DNA of 64,000 nucleotides, from assembly GCF_051307055.1 (NCBI RefSeq), contig NZ_CP149994.1, positions 1,426,001 to 1,490,000 of the forward strand. The letters are read 5' to 3'. Positions 9,047 to 18,900 of the stretch are shown here, piece by piece. Position 1 is the stretch's first letter, and the number at the start of each line of letters is the position of its first letter. Origin of the DNA: Dryocola sp051307055. Lineage in GTDB: Bacteria > Pseudomonadota > Gammaproteobacteria > Enterobacterales > Enterobacteriaceae. The notes beneath the pieces were generated by a model. The model did no database searches and had not been told where the DNA came from. It saw only the letters and a program-made list of their open reading frames with translations. The position numbers and the translations under genes are program-made.

Positions 9047-10279
9047 ATGTCCTTACCGTACCTGACCTTACAGGCTGCCCGAAACCTTCATCTTGCCGCG
9101 CAGGGCCTGTTAAACAAGCCGCGCCGCCGCGCCCGCGCGTCAGACATCAGCGAGACCATATCGCGGATGTCGCTCCTGCAAATCGATACCATCAATATTG
9201 TCGCCCGTAGCCCTTATCTGGTGCTGTTCAGCCGCCTTGGACAATACTCTCCAGGCTGGCTCGATGAAGCATTAGCGAGCGGAAAGCTCATCGAATACTG
9301 GGCGCACGAGGCCTGTTTTCTGCCGAAAGAAGATTTTGCGCTGGTGCGCCACAGAATGCTGCAGCCGGAAAATATGGGCTGGAAATACAAGCCGGACTGG
9401 ATGGCGGAACATGCGGAAGAGATTGAACGCCTGCTCGCGCACATTGCGGAGAACGGCCCGGTTCGTTCGGCAGATTTTGAACATCCGCGCAAAGGCGCAG
9501 GCGGCTGGTGGGAATGGAAACCGCATAAAAAACATCTTGAAGGTCTGTTTACTTCCGGCCAGCTGATGGTGATTGCGCGACGCAATTTTCAGCGAGTATA
9601 TGACCTTACGACCCGCGTAATGCCGGACTGGAACGATGAGCTGCACCTTATTGGGCAGCAGGATGCCGAACGGCAAATGCTGGAAAACAGCGCCCGTAGT
9701 CTGGGTATTTTCCGTCCCGAGTGGCTGGCTGACTACTATCGTTTACGTCGCGTTCCCGTTAAGGCAGTCATGAGCGAGTGGGAGCAGCAGGGCAAGATCG
9801 TTCGCGTTCAGACAGAAAAGCTCGGCGAGATGTGGGTGCATAGTTCGCTATCGCCATTGCTGCCGCGCGCGGAACAGAACAAGCTTAAAGCGACGCATAG
9901 CGCCGTGCTCTCCCCCTTCGATCCCGTAGTCTGGGATCGCAGTCGCGCGGAGGCGCTGTTTGATTTCTCCTATCGTCTGGAATGCTACACCCCGGCGGAA
10001 AAACGCAAATACGGCTATTTCGTTTTGCCGCTGCTGCATCAGGGCGTGCTGGTCGGGCGCATGGATGCCAAAATGCACCGCAAACGCAGCGAGCTTGAGG
10101 TAATCAGTTTGTATCTGGAAGTGGGCATCCGGCCCGGTATATCATTGACGGCAGGCCTGCACGACGCGTTAACGGCGTTTGCGCTCTGGCAAGGCGCTTT
10201 ACGGATTGTGCTGGGGAATATTCCCGCATCGCTGGCTGCCTCATGGGGAACCGGCTGGGAAATTACCCCGGGGAGCTAA
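9047..10279 (+). CDS. ycaQ: YcaQ, interstrand-crosslink DNA glycosylase (HTH_42 family)
   Basis: YcaQ belongs to the AlkZ-like winged-helix glycosylases, which unhook bulky N7-alkylguanine adducts and nitrogen-mustard crosslinks from DNA. The 410 residues equal the E. coli protein in length. The catalytic QxD motif of the YcaQ/AlkX branch is present as Gln45-Ile46-Asp47 in MSLLQIDTINIV, as opposed to QxQ in the antibiotic-resistance AlkZ type. Other conserved pieces are IEYWAHEACF, SAVLSPFDPVVWDR and LVGRMDAKMHR. I chose the ATG preceded by AGGAA; in-frame TTG and ATG codons 15-18 bases upstream have weaker sites. It lies between lpxK and ycaR on the same strand. Confidence 0.92.
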   Translation: MSLPYLTLQAARNLHLAAQGLLNKPRRRARASDISETISRMSLLQIDTINIVARSPYLVLFSRLGQYSPGWLDEALASGKLIEYWAHEACFLPKEDFALVRHRMLQPENMGWKYKPDWMAEHAEEIERLLAHIAENGPVRSADFEHPRKGAGGWWEWKPHKKHLEGLFTSGQLMVIARRNFQRVYDLTTRVMPDWNDELHLIGQQDAERQMLENSARSLGIFRPEWLADYYRLRRVPVKAVMSEWEQQGKIVRVQTEKLGEMWVHSSLSPLLPRAEQNKLKATHSAVLSPFDPVVWDRSRAEALFDFSYRLECYTPAEKRKYGYFVLPLLHQGVLVGRMDAKMHRKRSELEVISLYLEVGIRPGISLTAGLHDALTAFALWQGALRIVLGNIPASLAASWGTGWEITPGS

Positions 10280-10328
10280 TCAGTTATGTTATCCTGACGC
10301 CCCTGCTGGCGTCCGTTCTGGAGTATCT

Positions 10329-10511
10329 ATGGAAAGTCGTTTACTTGAAATCATTGCCTGCCCGGTGTGCAACGGCAAACTCTACTTTAATCAGGAAAAG
10401 CAGGAGCTTATCTGTAAAGCTGATGGCCTGGCCTTTCCGTTCCGCGACGGTATTCCGGTCCTGCTGGAAACCCAGGCGCGCACGCTGACTCTCGACGAGA
10501 CTAATCCATGA
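10329..10511 (+). CDS. ycaR: Trm112-like/UPF0434 small protein YcaR
   Basis: This 60-residue protein has the UPF0434/Trm112 fold signature: RLLEIIACPVCNGKL near the N-terminus and FPFRDGIPVLL near the end. Only three cysteines are visible (the CPVC pair and one in ELIC), so an intact four-Cys zinc site is doubtful. Trm112 proteins activate methyltransferases in eukaryotes; the bacterial function is unknown. TGGAG precedes the start. Its stop overlaps the kdsB start (ATGA), an arrangement shared with E. coli that suggests coupled translation with the CMP-Kdo synthetase. Confidence 0.93.
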   Translation: MESRLLEIIACPVCNGKLYFNQEKQELICKADGLAFPFRDGIPVLLETQARTLTLDETNP

Positions 10512-11254
10512 GTTTTGTGGCAATTATTCCTGCCCGCTATTCGTCCACGCGTTTGCCGGGCAAGCCGTTGAAAGATATCAACGGTAAGCCGATGGTGGTG
10601 CATGTGCTGGAACGCGCCCGTGAATCTGGCGCGGAACGTATTATCGTCGCCACCGATCACGAAGAGGTGGCTCGCGCCGTTGAAGCCGCCGGCGGCGAAG
10701 TGTGCATGACCCGAGCGGATCATCAGTCAGGCACCGAACGCCTCGCCGAAGTTATCGAGAAATGCGGCTTTGGCGACGAGACCGTTATCGTCAACGTGCA
10801 GGGCGATGAACCGATGATCCCTCCGGTCATCATTCGCCAGGTCGCAGAAAATCTGGCTAACAGCCAGGCGGGAATGGCGACCCTTGCCGTACCAATCCAT
10901 TCGGCTGAAGAGGCCTTTAATCCGAATGCGGTTAAAGTGGTGATGGATGCGCAGGGCTACGCTCTGTACTTCTCGCGAGCCACCATCCCGTGGGATCGCG
11001 ACAGGTTCGCCCGGTCGCGCGAAAAGATTGGTGATACGTTCCTGCGTCATATCGGCATTTACGGTTATCGTGCGGGCTTTATCCGCCGCTATATCAGCTG
11101 GGCGCCAAGCCAGCTTGAGCAGATTGAGATGCTGGAGCAGCTACGCGTTTTGTGGAACGGCGAAAAAATTCACGTTGCGGTCGCAAAAGCGATCCCCGGC
11201 ACCGGCGTGGATACGCCGGAAGATCTGGAACGCGTTCGTATAGCGATGCGCTAA
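10508..11254 (+). CDS. kdsB: 3-deoxy-manno-octulosonate cytidylyltransferase (CMP-Kdo synthetase)
   Basis: KdsB transfers CMP from CTP to Kdo, giving the activated sugar that WaaA adds to lipid IVA. The 248-residue protein begins with the nucleotide-binding MSFVAIIPARYSSTRLPGKPL and contains the metal-binding NVQGDEPMIPP. The start lies within the ycaR stop (four-base overlap), so ribosomes probably pass straight from ycaR. A strong terminator follows, closing the unit. With lpxK and msbA upstream this part of the window supplies several lipid A/Kdo steps. Confidence 0.98.
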   Translation: MSFVAIIPARYSSTRLPGKPLKDINGKPMVVHVLERARESGAERIIVATDHEEVARAVEAAGGEVCMTRADHQSGTERLAEVIEKCGFGDETVIVNVQGDEPMIPPVIIRQVAENLANSQAGMATLAVPIHSAEEAFNPNAVKVVMDAQGYALYFSRATIPWDRDRFARSREKIGDTFLRHIGIYGYRAGFIRRYISWAPSQLEQIEMLEQLRVLWNGEKIHVAVAKAIPGTGVDTPEDLERVRIAMR

Positions 11255-11269
11255 ATCTTTCCTGCACTG

Positions 11270-11297
11270 AAAAAACCGGCCGCTGTGCCGGTTTTTT
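11270..11297 (+). terminator. Rho-independent terminator of ycaR-kdsB
   Basis: AAAAAACCGGC (11270-11280) pairs perfectly with GCCGGTTTTTT (11287-11297) around a six-base loop, 15 bases after the kdsB stop. Confidence 0.9.
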
Positions 11298-11388
11298 ATT
11301 ATCTGAACACATATTGCTCGGGAGGGATGACATCCGGCAAAAGCGCGCTCATTATAAATAGCACCATTATTTATAGGGGTAACGGGTT

Positions 11389-12282
11389 ATGGAGCTGCTG
11401 CGGAAGGAGTTAAGCCATCTGCTGGGTGAAAAGTTAAGCCGCATTGAGTGCGTCAGTGAGCAAACGAATACCGCGGTCTGGTCGCTGTATGACAGCGAAG
11501 GCCACGCGATGCCGCTGCTGGCCAAAAGCTTTACTTCTCCGGGGATCGCCGCACAGCAGGCATGGAAAATGTCGCTGCTGGCGCGCTCAGGCACCGTTCG
11601 TATGCCCGTGGTCTACGGCATAGTGACGCATGAAGATAATCCCGGCCCGGACGTGTTGCTGATGGAGCGCCTGCGCGGAGTCTCCGTTGAAGCGCCAGCC
11701 AGAACGCCGGCTCGCTGGGAGCAGCTTAAAGATCAAATCGTCGAAGGATTGCTGGCCTGGCATCGCGTTGACAGCGCAGGCTGCGTAGGCTGCGTTGACA
11801 GCACGCAGGAAAACATCTGGCCCTCCTGGTACCGCCTGCGGGTGGACTCACTGTGGAATACGTTAAACCAGTTTAAGAACACCGGCCTTACGATGCAGGA
11901 CAGACGCATTCTGTTCCGTTCGCGGGAATGTTTGCCGCGCATGTTTGAAGGCTTCAACGACAACTGCGTGCTGGTGCATGGCAATTTCACATTGCGCAGC
12001 ATGCTCAAAGACGGCAAGAGCGATCAGCTTCTGGCGATGGTAAACCCGGGCGTGGTGCTGTGGGCGCCGCGCGAATATGAGATTTTTCGATTGTATGAAG
12101 AGGGGCAGGCGGAAAGCTTATTCTGGCACTACCTGCAACGCGCGCCCGTGGCGGAATCTTTCCTGTGGCGGCGCTGGCTCTATGTGCTGTGGGATGCGGT
12201 CGACAGATTGCTGCAGACGGGCCGCATAAACCGGCCCGCCTTCGACGCCGCGGCGAAGGGATTACTTCCCTGGATTTCCTGA
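11389..12282 (+). CDS. ycbJ: YcbJ, kinase-fold protein with apparently degenerate active site
   Basis: The 297-residue protein matches E. coli YcbJ, annotated as a kinase-like/aminoglycoside-phosphotransferase-fold protein of unknown function. Kinase landmarks can be placed: a possible nucleotide-binding Lys46 (LLAKSF) and the catalytic-loop position VLVHGNFTLRS at 194-203. Here His197-Gly198 is followed by Asn199 where active enzymes have the catalytic Asp, and the region where the metal-binding Asp is expected reads LLAMVNPGVVLW with no acid. As I recall the E. coli protein it also has HGN, so this is a family trait and not a local mutation. The gene has its own upstream region and converges on elyC, overlapping it by 21 bases. 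Confidence 0.85.
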   Translation: MELLRKELSHLLGEKLSRIECVSEQTNTAVWSLYDSEGHAMPLLAKSFTSPGIAAQQAWKMSLLARSGTVRMPVVYGIVTHEDNPGPDVLLMERLRGVSVEAPARTPARWEQLKDQIVEGLLAWHRVDSAGCVGCVDSTQENIWPSWYRLRVDSLWNTLNQFKNTGLTMQDRRILFRSRECLPRMFEGFNDNCVLVHGNFTLRSMLKDGKSDQLLAMVNPGVVLWAPREYEIFRLYEEGQAESLFWHYLQRAPVAESFLWRRWLYVLWDAVDRLLQTGRINRPAFDAAAKGLLPWIS

Positions 12283-13038
12283 AGATCCTTTAAGCCACTG
12301 CCAGGCACGCCCCAGCGTTTCGTAAACCACCCGATCGCTGTGCATTAGCCAGAGCGGCGAGGGTATGAACCTTTCCCAGGGGTTGAGCGGTGAAGCTATG
12401 GCCATCTGGTTAGCGGGCGCAGGAATCGGGTTGAGGCCGGCATGGCGAAAGAAAATCATCGCGCGCGGTAAATGCGAGGCGGAAGTCACCAGCAGGAAGG
12501 ATTGCTTACCTGTTACTTTTGCTACCGCCGCGGCCTCTTCTTCAGTATCTTTCGGGCTGCCCAGCGTAATAATTTGCGAGCGCGGAACGCCCAGGCTTTC
12601 CGCCACTCTCGCTCCGGCTTCAGCGGTACTCACAGAATTTGTCATCGCGGGCGCGCCGGTAAAAATCATCTTCGCGCCGGGATTCGCCTGCCATAGGCGC
12701 ACGCCTTCAGCCAGTCTCGGCAGGCTGTTATTGATAAGATTTGAACTCGGCGCCCAGTCGGGATTCCAGGTATAGCCGCCGCCCAGCACCACAACGTAGT
12801 TAACACGTTCATCGCCGCGCCACGTTGGATAAGTATCTTCAATCGGCCTGAGAAGGCTATCGGCCACCGGCTGAAGGCTCATCAGCGTTAAAAGCAGCCA
12901 ACCGGCAGTAAGTAACGCTTTGCCCGCTTTTTGCCAGCGGGTAAACCACAGCAGCAAAATCGCAAGGCCAGTCATCAGCAGCAGAAAAGGTAAGGGCAGC
13001 AGCAGACCCCCGATAATTTTTTTCAGGATAAAAAGCAT
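12262..13038 (-). CDS. elyC: envelope biogenesis factor ElyC
   Basis: ElyC (formerly YcbC) is an inner-membrane DUF218 protein needed for peptidoglycan synthesis at low temperature and linked to enterobacterial common antigen lipid-carrier use. The 258 residues include two N-terminal membrane helices (about 10-30 and 38-55) and the DUF218 domain with VVLGGGYTWNP, KDTEEEAAA and LVTSASHLPRAMIFF. Its 3' end overlaps ycbJ in convergent orientation, leaving no room for a separate terminator. The divergent neighbour is cmoM, 135 bases away. Confidence 0.94.
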   Translation of the reverse strand: MLFILKKIIGGLLLPLPFLLLMTGLAILLLWFTRWQKAGKALLTAGWLLLTLMSLQPVADSLLRPIEDTYPTWRGDERVNYVVVLGGGYTWNPDWAPSSNLINNSLPRLAEGVRLWQANPGAKMIFTGAPAMTNSVSTAEAGARVAESLGVPRSQIITLGSPKDTEEEAAAVAKVTGKQSFLLVTSASHLPRAMIFFRHAGLNPIPAPANQMAIASPLNPWERFIPSPLWLMHSDRVVYETLGRAWQWLKGSSGNPGK

Positions 13039-13173
13039 GAATTCCGGGTCCTTTTTTAACCATCCAACGGGTAAACGCTGTTGATATTACACCAGCCAGG
13101 TTCATTCTCCTGCAAGCTGTGCCAAAATAGCGCTTTTCTAAGACTGACCCTTAAAGGCTGTGGAGTAGTACCC

Positions 13174-13962
13174 GTGCGTGACCGCAATTTTGATGACATT
13201 GCCGAGAAGTTTTCACGCAACATCTATGGCACGACCAAAGGCCTGCTGCGCCAGGCAATCCTGTGGCAGGATCTTGATGCCCTGCTGGCCACCCTGGCGC
13301 CGAAGCTGCGAGTGCTGGACGCGGGCGGCGGCGAAGGGCAAACAGGCTGTCGTATGGCTGAGCTGGGTCATGAGGTCATCCATTGTGACGTTTCCGCTGA
13401 GATGATCGCCCGCGCCCGGCTGATGGCCGTTGAAAAAGGTGTGAGCGGGAACATGCATTTCGTACATTCCTCCGCCCAGGAGATTGGTCAACATTTGGAA
13501 AGGCCGGTCGATCTGATATTGTTTCATGCGGTGCTGGAATGGGTTGTTGACCCGCAGGCCGTACTTGCCGATCTCTGGAAGTGTCTGGCGCCGGGCGGGG
13601 CGTTATCGCTGATGTTTTACAATGCGAACGGCCTGCTGATGCGCAACATGTTCGTGGGCAACTTCGAATATGTCCTTCAGGGGATGAAAAAGAATAAGAA
13701 GAAGACGCTTTCGCCTGACAATCCCTTGCTGCCAGAACAGGTTTATCACTGGCTGCAGCAAACTGGCTGGCAGATTACCGGCAAAACCGGCGTGCGGGTG
13801 TTCCACGATTACCTGCGCGACAAGCAAAAACAACGCGATGGCTTTGACGATTTGCTTGAACTTGAAACGCGTTATTGCCGGCAGGAACCTTTTGTGAGCC
13901 TCGGCCGCTATATCCACGTGACAGCCATCAAGCCGCTTGAGCCAAGGAAAAATTATGAGTGA
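13174..13962 (+). CDS. cmoM: tRNA 5-carboxymethoxyuridine methyltransferase CmoM
   Basis: CmoM (formerly SmtA) methylates 5-carboxymethoxyuridine at the wobble base of some tRNAs, making mcmo5U. The 262-residue class I SAM methyltransferase shows motif I VLDAGGGEGQT and LILFHAVLEWV. The start is GTG: GGAG lies eight bases upstream, and translation from it gives the conserved RDRNFDDIAEKFSRNIYGTTKG. Upstream in-frame codons would add an unconserved extension. The last codons overlap the mukF start, so this tRNA gene leads the condensin operon, as in E. coli. Confidence 0.95.
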   Translation: MRDRNFDDIAEKFSRNIYGTTKGLLRQAILWQDLDALLATLAPKLRVLDAGGGEGQTGCRMAELGHEVIHCDVSAEMIARARLMAVEKGVSGNMHFVHSSAQEIGQHLERPVDLILFHAVLEWVVDPQAVLADLWKCLAPGGALSLMFYNANGLLMRNMFVGNFEYVLQGMKKNKKKTLSPDNPLLPEQVYHWLQQTGWQITGKTGVRVFHDYLRDKQKQRDGFDDLLELETRYCRQEPFVSLGRYIHVTAIKPLEPRKNYE

Positions 13963-15277
13963 TGTTTCCCAGACGGTACCTGAACTGGTTGCCTGGGCCC
14001 GGAAAAATGATTTCGCCATCTCGCTGCCGACCGAACGTCTGACCTTTCTGTTGGCGATTGCCACGTTAAACGGCGAAAGGCTGGACGGAGAGCTGAGCGA
14101 AGGGGAACTGGTGGACGCCTTCCGCCACGTGAGCGATGGCTTCGAGCAGACTACCGAAACCATCAATGTACGCGCAAATAACGCCATCAACGATATGGTG
14201 CGCCAGCGTCTGCTCAACCGCTTTACCAGCGAAATCCACGAAGGGAATTCGATCTATCGCCTCACGCCGCTGGGGATGGGGATTACCGACTACTACATTC
14301 GCCAGCGCGAATTCTCCACGCTGCGCCTGTCGATGCAGCTCTCAATCGTAGCCGGTGAACTCAAGCGTGCCGCCGATGCCGCCGATGAAAACGGCGATGA
14401 GTTCCACTGGCATCGCAACGTCTTTGCCCCGCTTAAATACTCCGTTGCGGAAATTTTCGACAGCATCGATCTCACCCAGCGCATCATGGATGAGCAGCAG
14501 CAGCAGGTTAAAGATGATATCGCACAGCTGCTGAATAAAGACTGGCGCGCGGCTATCTCAAGCTGCGAGCTTTTGCTGTCTGAAACCTCCGGCACCCTGC
14601 GCGAACTGCAGGACACCCTTGAAGCCGCCGGCGATAAGCTACAGGCGAACTTGTTGCGTATCCAGGACTCAACGATGGGGCGCGGCGACCTGCATTTTGT
14701 CGATCGCCTGGTCTTCGATCTGCAAAGCAAGCTGGACCGTATTATCAGCTGGGGCCAGCAGGCTATCGATCTGTGGATCGGCTACGATCGCCACGTGCAT
14801 AAGTTCATTCGTACCGCTATCGATATGGATAAAAACCGCGTCTTTGCCCAGCGCCTGCGCGTATCGGTGCAAAATTATTTCGATGCTCCGTGGGCGCTGA
14901 CCTATGCCAGCGCCGACAGGCTGCTCGATATGCGTGATGAAGAGATGACGCTTCGCGATGAGGAAGTGACCGGCGAACTGCCAACGGACCTCGAATTCGA
15001 AGAGTTTAACGAAATCCGTGAACAGCTGGCATTGATGATTGAAGCGGCGCTGGAAGTCTACAAATCCAGACAATTGCCGCTGGATTTAGGCGTGGTGATG
15101 AAGGAGTATCTAATCCAGTATCCGCGCGCGCGTCATTTTGATGTGGCACGAATCGTGGTCGACCAGGCGGTGCGTCTCGGTGTGGCTGAAGCAGACTTTA
15201 CCGGCCTGCCGCCTCAGTGGCAGGCAATTAACGATTACGGAGCCAAGGTACAGGCGCATGTCATCAATAAATATTGA
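13955..15277 (+). CDS. mukF: chromosome partition protein MukF (kleisin)
   Basis: MukF is the kleisin that bridges the two head domains of MukB and recruits MukE, forming the loop-extruding condensin of gammaproteobacteria. The 440 residues equal the E. coli length. The N-terminal winged-helix dimerisation domain, a long helical middle and the C-terminal winged helix that caps the MukB head (ending near VQAHVINKY) are recognisable. AAGGA precedes the ATG, which lies inside the end of cmoM. mukE begins 20 bases before the mukF stop, so the three muk genes are translationally linked. Confidence 0.98.
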   Translation: MSDVSQTVPELVAWARKNDFAISLPTERLTFLLAIATLNGERLDGELSEGELVDAFRHVSDGFEQTTETINVRANNAINDMVRQRLLNRFTSEIHEGNSIYRLTPLGMGITDYYIRQREFSTLRLSMQLSIVAGELKRAADAADENGDEFHWHRNVFAPLKYSVAEIFDSIDLTQRIMDEQQQQVKDDIAQLLNKDWRAAISSCELLLSETSGTLRELQDTLEAAGDKLQANLLRIQDSTMGRGDLHFVDRLVFDLQSKLDRIISWGQQAIDLWIGYDRHVHKFIRTAIDMDKNRVFAQRLRVSVQNYFDAPWALTYASADRLLDMRDEEMTLRDEEVTGELPTDLEFEEFNEIREQLALMIEAALEVYKSRQLPLDLGVVMKEYLIQYPRARHFDVARIVVDQAVRLGVAEADFTGLPPQWQAINDYGAKVQAHVINKY

Positions 15278-15974
15278 AAAATCGATGCCGGTTAAACTGG
15301 CACAGGCGTTGGCAAATCCCTTATTCCCGGCGCTCGACAGCCAGCTACGCGCAGGCAGGCACATTGGTCTTGACGAGCTGGATAATCATGCCTTTCTGAT
15401 GGACTTCCAGGACTATCTGGAGGAGTTCTACGCTCGCTATAACGTGGAACTGATCCGCGCGCCGGAAGGATTCTTCTATCTGCGCCCGCGCACCACAACG
15501 CTTATCCCGCGCTCGGTATTATCCGAGCTGGATATGATGGTCGGTAAAATTCTCTGCTACCTCTATCTCAGCCCGGAACGGCTGGCGAACGAAGGCATCT
15601 TCACGCAGCAGGAGCTTTACGACGAGCTGTTGACGCTGGCCGATGAAAGCAAGCTGCTGAAGCTTGTGAACAACCGTTCTACCGGCTCGGATGTCGACAG
15701 GCAAAAGCTGCAGGAAAAAGTGCGCGCCTCGCTGACGCGCCTGCGCCGCCTCGGCATGATTTGGTTTATGGGCCACGACAGCAGCAAGTTCCGCATTACC
15801 GAATCGGTATTCCGCTTCGGCGCCGACGTGCGCGCCGGTGACGACCCACGTGATGCGCAGCTGCGTATGATTCGCGACGGAGAGGCGATGCCTGTTGAAA
15901 CTCGCTTGCAGCTCAACGATGAAACCGACGAGCCACAGAACGCCCAGGATAACGCGGAGGATGAACAGGAATGA
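15258..15974 (+). CDS. mukE: chromosome partition protein MukE
   Basis: MukE is the tandem winged-helix (KITE) subunit that binds the MukF linker and the MukB-associated DNA. The 238-residue product is four longer than E. coli MukE as I recall it. Conserved stretches include HIGLDELDNHAFLMDFQ, RPRTTTLIPRS and NNRSTGSDVDRQKLQEKV; the C-terminal tail is acidic and variable. I chose the ATG that gives MSSINIEKSMPVKLAQ; the longer frame would read mukF sequence out of phase. It overlaps mukF upstream and mukB downstream (ATGA). Confidence 0.97.
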   Translation: MSSINIEKSMPVKLAQALANPLFPALDSQLRAGRHIGLDELDNHAFLMDFQDYLEEFYARYNVELIRAPEGFFYLRPRTTTLIPRSVLSELDMMVGKILCYLYLSPERLANEGIFTQQELYDELLTLADESKLLKLVNNRSTGSDVDRQKLQEKVRASLTRLRRLGMIWFMGHDSSKFRITESVFRFGADVRAGDDPRDAQLRMIRDGEAMPVETRLQLNDETDEPQNAQDNAEDEQE

Positions 15975-18900
15975 TTGAACGCGGAAAGTTTCGCTCGCTA
16001 ACGCTGATTAACTGGAACGGTTTCTTCGCGCGTACTTTTGATTTAGATGAGCTGGTGACCACGCTTTCGGGCGGTAACGGCGCCGGTAAATCAACGACCA
16101 TGGCGGCCTTCGTCACGGCGCTAATTCCCGATTTAACGCTGCTGCACTTCCGTAACACCACCGAAGCAGGAGCCACCTCAGGCTCGCGTGACAAGGGTCT
16201 GCACGGCAAGCTAAAAGCAGGCGTTTGTTATTCAACGCTTGATGTGATCAACTCCCGCCACCAGCGCGTGGTGGTTGGCGTGCGTCTGCAGCAGGTTGCG
16301 GGCCGCGATCGTAAAGTGGATATCAAACCTTTTGCTATTCAGGGGCTGCCGGCTTCAATCCAGCCGACGCAGCTGCTGACGGAAACGCTCAACGAGCGCC
16401 AGGCGCGCGTGCTGAGCCTGCAGGAGCTGAAAGACAAAGTGGAAGCCATTGAAGGCGTTCAGTTTAAGCAGTTCAACTCCATCACCGATTATCACTCTTT
16501 GATGTTCGATCTGGGTATCGTGGCGCGTCGCCTGCGCAGCGCCTCGGACCGTAGCAAATACTATCGCCTGATTGAAGCCTCGCTTTACGGCGGGATTTCC
16601 AGCGCGATTACCCGCTCGCTGCGCGACTACCTGCTGCCAGAAAACAGCGGCGTGCGTAAAGCGTTTCAGGATATGGAAGCCGCGCTGCGGGAAAACCGCA
16701 TGACGCTGGAAGCCATTCGCGTCACCCAGTCCGATCGCGATTTGTTCAAACATCTGATTTCCGAAGCCACTGACTACGTGGCGGCGGACTATATGCGTCA
16801 CGCCAACGAACGCCGCATCCACCTTGATAAAGCGCTCGAATTCCGCCGTGAACTGCATCTTAGCCGCAAACAGCTGGCTGCGGAGCAGTTCAAACATGTT
16901 GATATGGCGCGCGAGCTGGCCGAGCACGGCGGCGCGGAAGAGGATCTGGAAACGGATTACCAGGCCGCCAGCGATCACCTGAACCTGGTGCAGACGGCTA
17001 TCCGCCAGCAGGAAAAAATTGATCGTTATGAATCCGACCTCGACGAGCTGCAAATGCGTCTCGAAGAGCAGAACGAAATCGTAGCCGAAGCCCACGAACA
17101 GCAGGAAGAGAACGAAGCGCGCGCCGAAGCCGCGGAGCTGGAAGTGGACGAGCTGAAAAGCCAGCTTGCCGACTATCAGCAGGCGCTGGACGTGCAGCAG
17201 ACGCGTGCCATCCAGTATCAGCAGGCGCTGCAGGCGCTGGAACGCGCGCGCGCGGTTTGCCATCTGCCGGATTTAACCGCAGAGAGCGCAGACGAGTGGC
17301 TGGAAACCTTCCAGGCCAAAGAGCAGGAAGCGACGGAAAAACTGCTGACGCTGGAACAAAAAATGAGCGTGGCGCAAACGGCGCACAGCCAGTTTGAACA
17401 TGCATACCAGCTTGTCACGGCAATCAGCGGGCCGGTGAGCCGCAGCGAAGCCTGGGAAGCCGCGCGTGAGCTGCTGCGCGACAGCAACAACCAGCGTCAT
17501 CTCACTGAGCAAGTTCAGCCCTTGCGCATGCGGCTTAACGAACTTGAACAGCGTCTGCGTGAGCAGCAGGAGGCCGAGCGTCTGCTGGCTGACTTCTGCA
17601 AACGTCAGGGGAAACAGTTCGATCCTGAAGAGCTGGAAACGCTGCACGACGAGCTGGAAGAGCGCATCGCGACGCTGCAGCAGGGCGTCTCAGAAGCCAG
17701 CGAACAGCGCGTTTCCCTGCGTCAGGAGCAGGAGCAAATTCAGGCGCGTATCAAACGCCTGTCCCTGCGCGCGCCGGTCTGGCTTGCGGCGCAAACCAGC
17801 CTCAACCAGCTTTGCGAGCAGAGCAACGAAGAGTTTGCAAGCAGCCAGCATGTGACTGAATACATGCAGCAGCTTCTTGAACGCGAGCGCGACGTCACGG
17901 TAGAGCGCGATGAAGTCGGCGCCCGCAAGCGAGCCATCGACGACGAAATCGAGCGTCTAAGCCAGCCGGGCGGCGCCGAAGATCCGCGTCTGAACGCGCT
18001 GGCCGAACGTTTTGGCGGCGTGCTGTTATCAGAGATTTACGACGACATCAGCCTTGACGATGCGCCTTATTTCTCGGCGCTGTACGGTCCGTCCCGTCAC
18101 GCTATCGTCGTGCCAGATTTGTCGCTGGTTCGCGACCAGCTTGAGAGCCTGGAAGATTGTCCGGAAGATCTTTATTTGATTGAAGGGGACCCGTCTTCCT
18201 TTGACGACAGCGTTTTCACCGTGGAAGAGCTGGATGCAGCGGTACTGGTGAAAACCGCCGAGCGCCAGTGGCGTTATTCCCGCCTGCCGGAACTGCCGCT
18301 GTTTGGCCGCGCGGCGCGTGAAAATCGTCTCGAAAACCTGCATGCCGAACGTGAGACGCTGGCGGAGCGCTTCGCCACGCTCTCGTTTGACGTACAGAAA
18401 TCCCAGCGCCTGCACCAGTCGTTCAGCCGCTTTATCGGCCAGCATCTGGGCGTGGCCTTTGACGACGATCCTGAAGAGGAAATCCGCCAGCTTAACGCCC
18501 GTCGCGGTGAAATCGAACGCGCCATCAGCAATCACGAAAACGATACCCAGCAGCAGCGACAGCAGTTCGATCTCGCAAAAGAGGGCGTTGCGCAGTTAAA
18601 CCGCCTGCTTCCTCGCGTTAGCTTGCTCAATGACGAAACGCTGGCGGACCGCTGCGATGAAATTCGCGAACGCCTGCTGGAGGCCGAAGAGGCGGCGCGC
18701 TTTATCCAGCAGCACGGCAGCCAGCTGGCCAGACTAGAAGCGGTAGCCTCCGTACTGCAAAGCGACCCGGAACAGTTTGAGCAGCTAAAAGAAGATTATC
18801 AGTACGCGCAGCAGATCCAGCGCGATGCGCGTCAACAGGCGTTTGCGCTGACGGAAGTCGTACAGCGCCGCGCCCACTTTAGCTATTCCGACTCCGCCGC

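Noticed and set aside
16355..17263. Reverse-strand open frame of about 300 codons inside mukB
   Set aside because: It is antisense to strongly coding mukB sequence, a usual by-product of GC-rich third positions; no start signal or homology.
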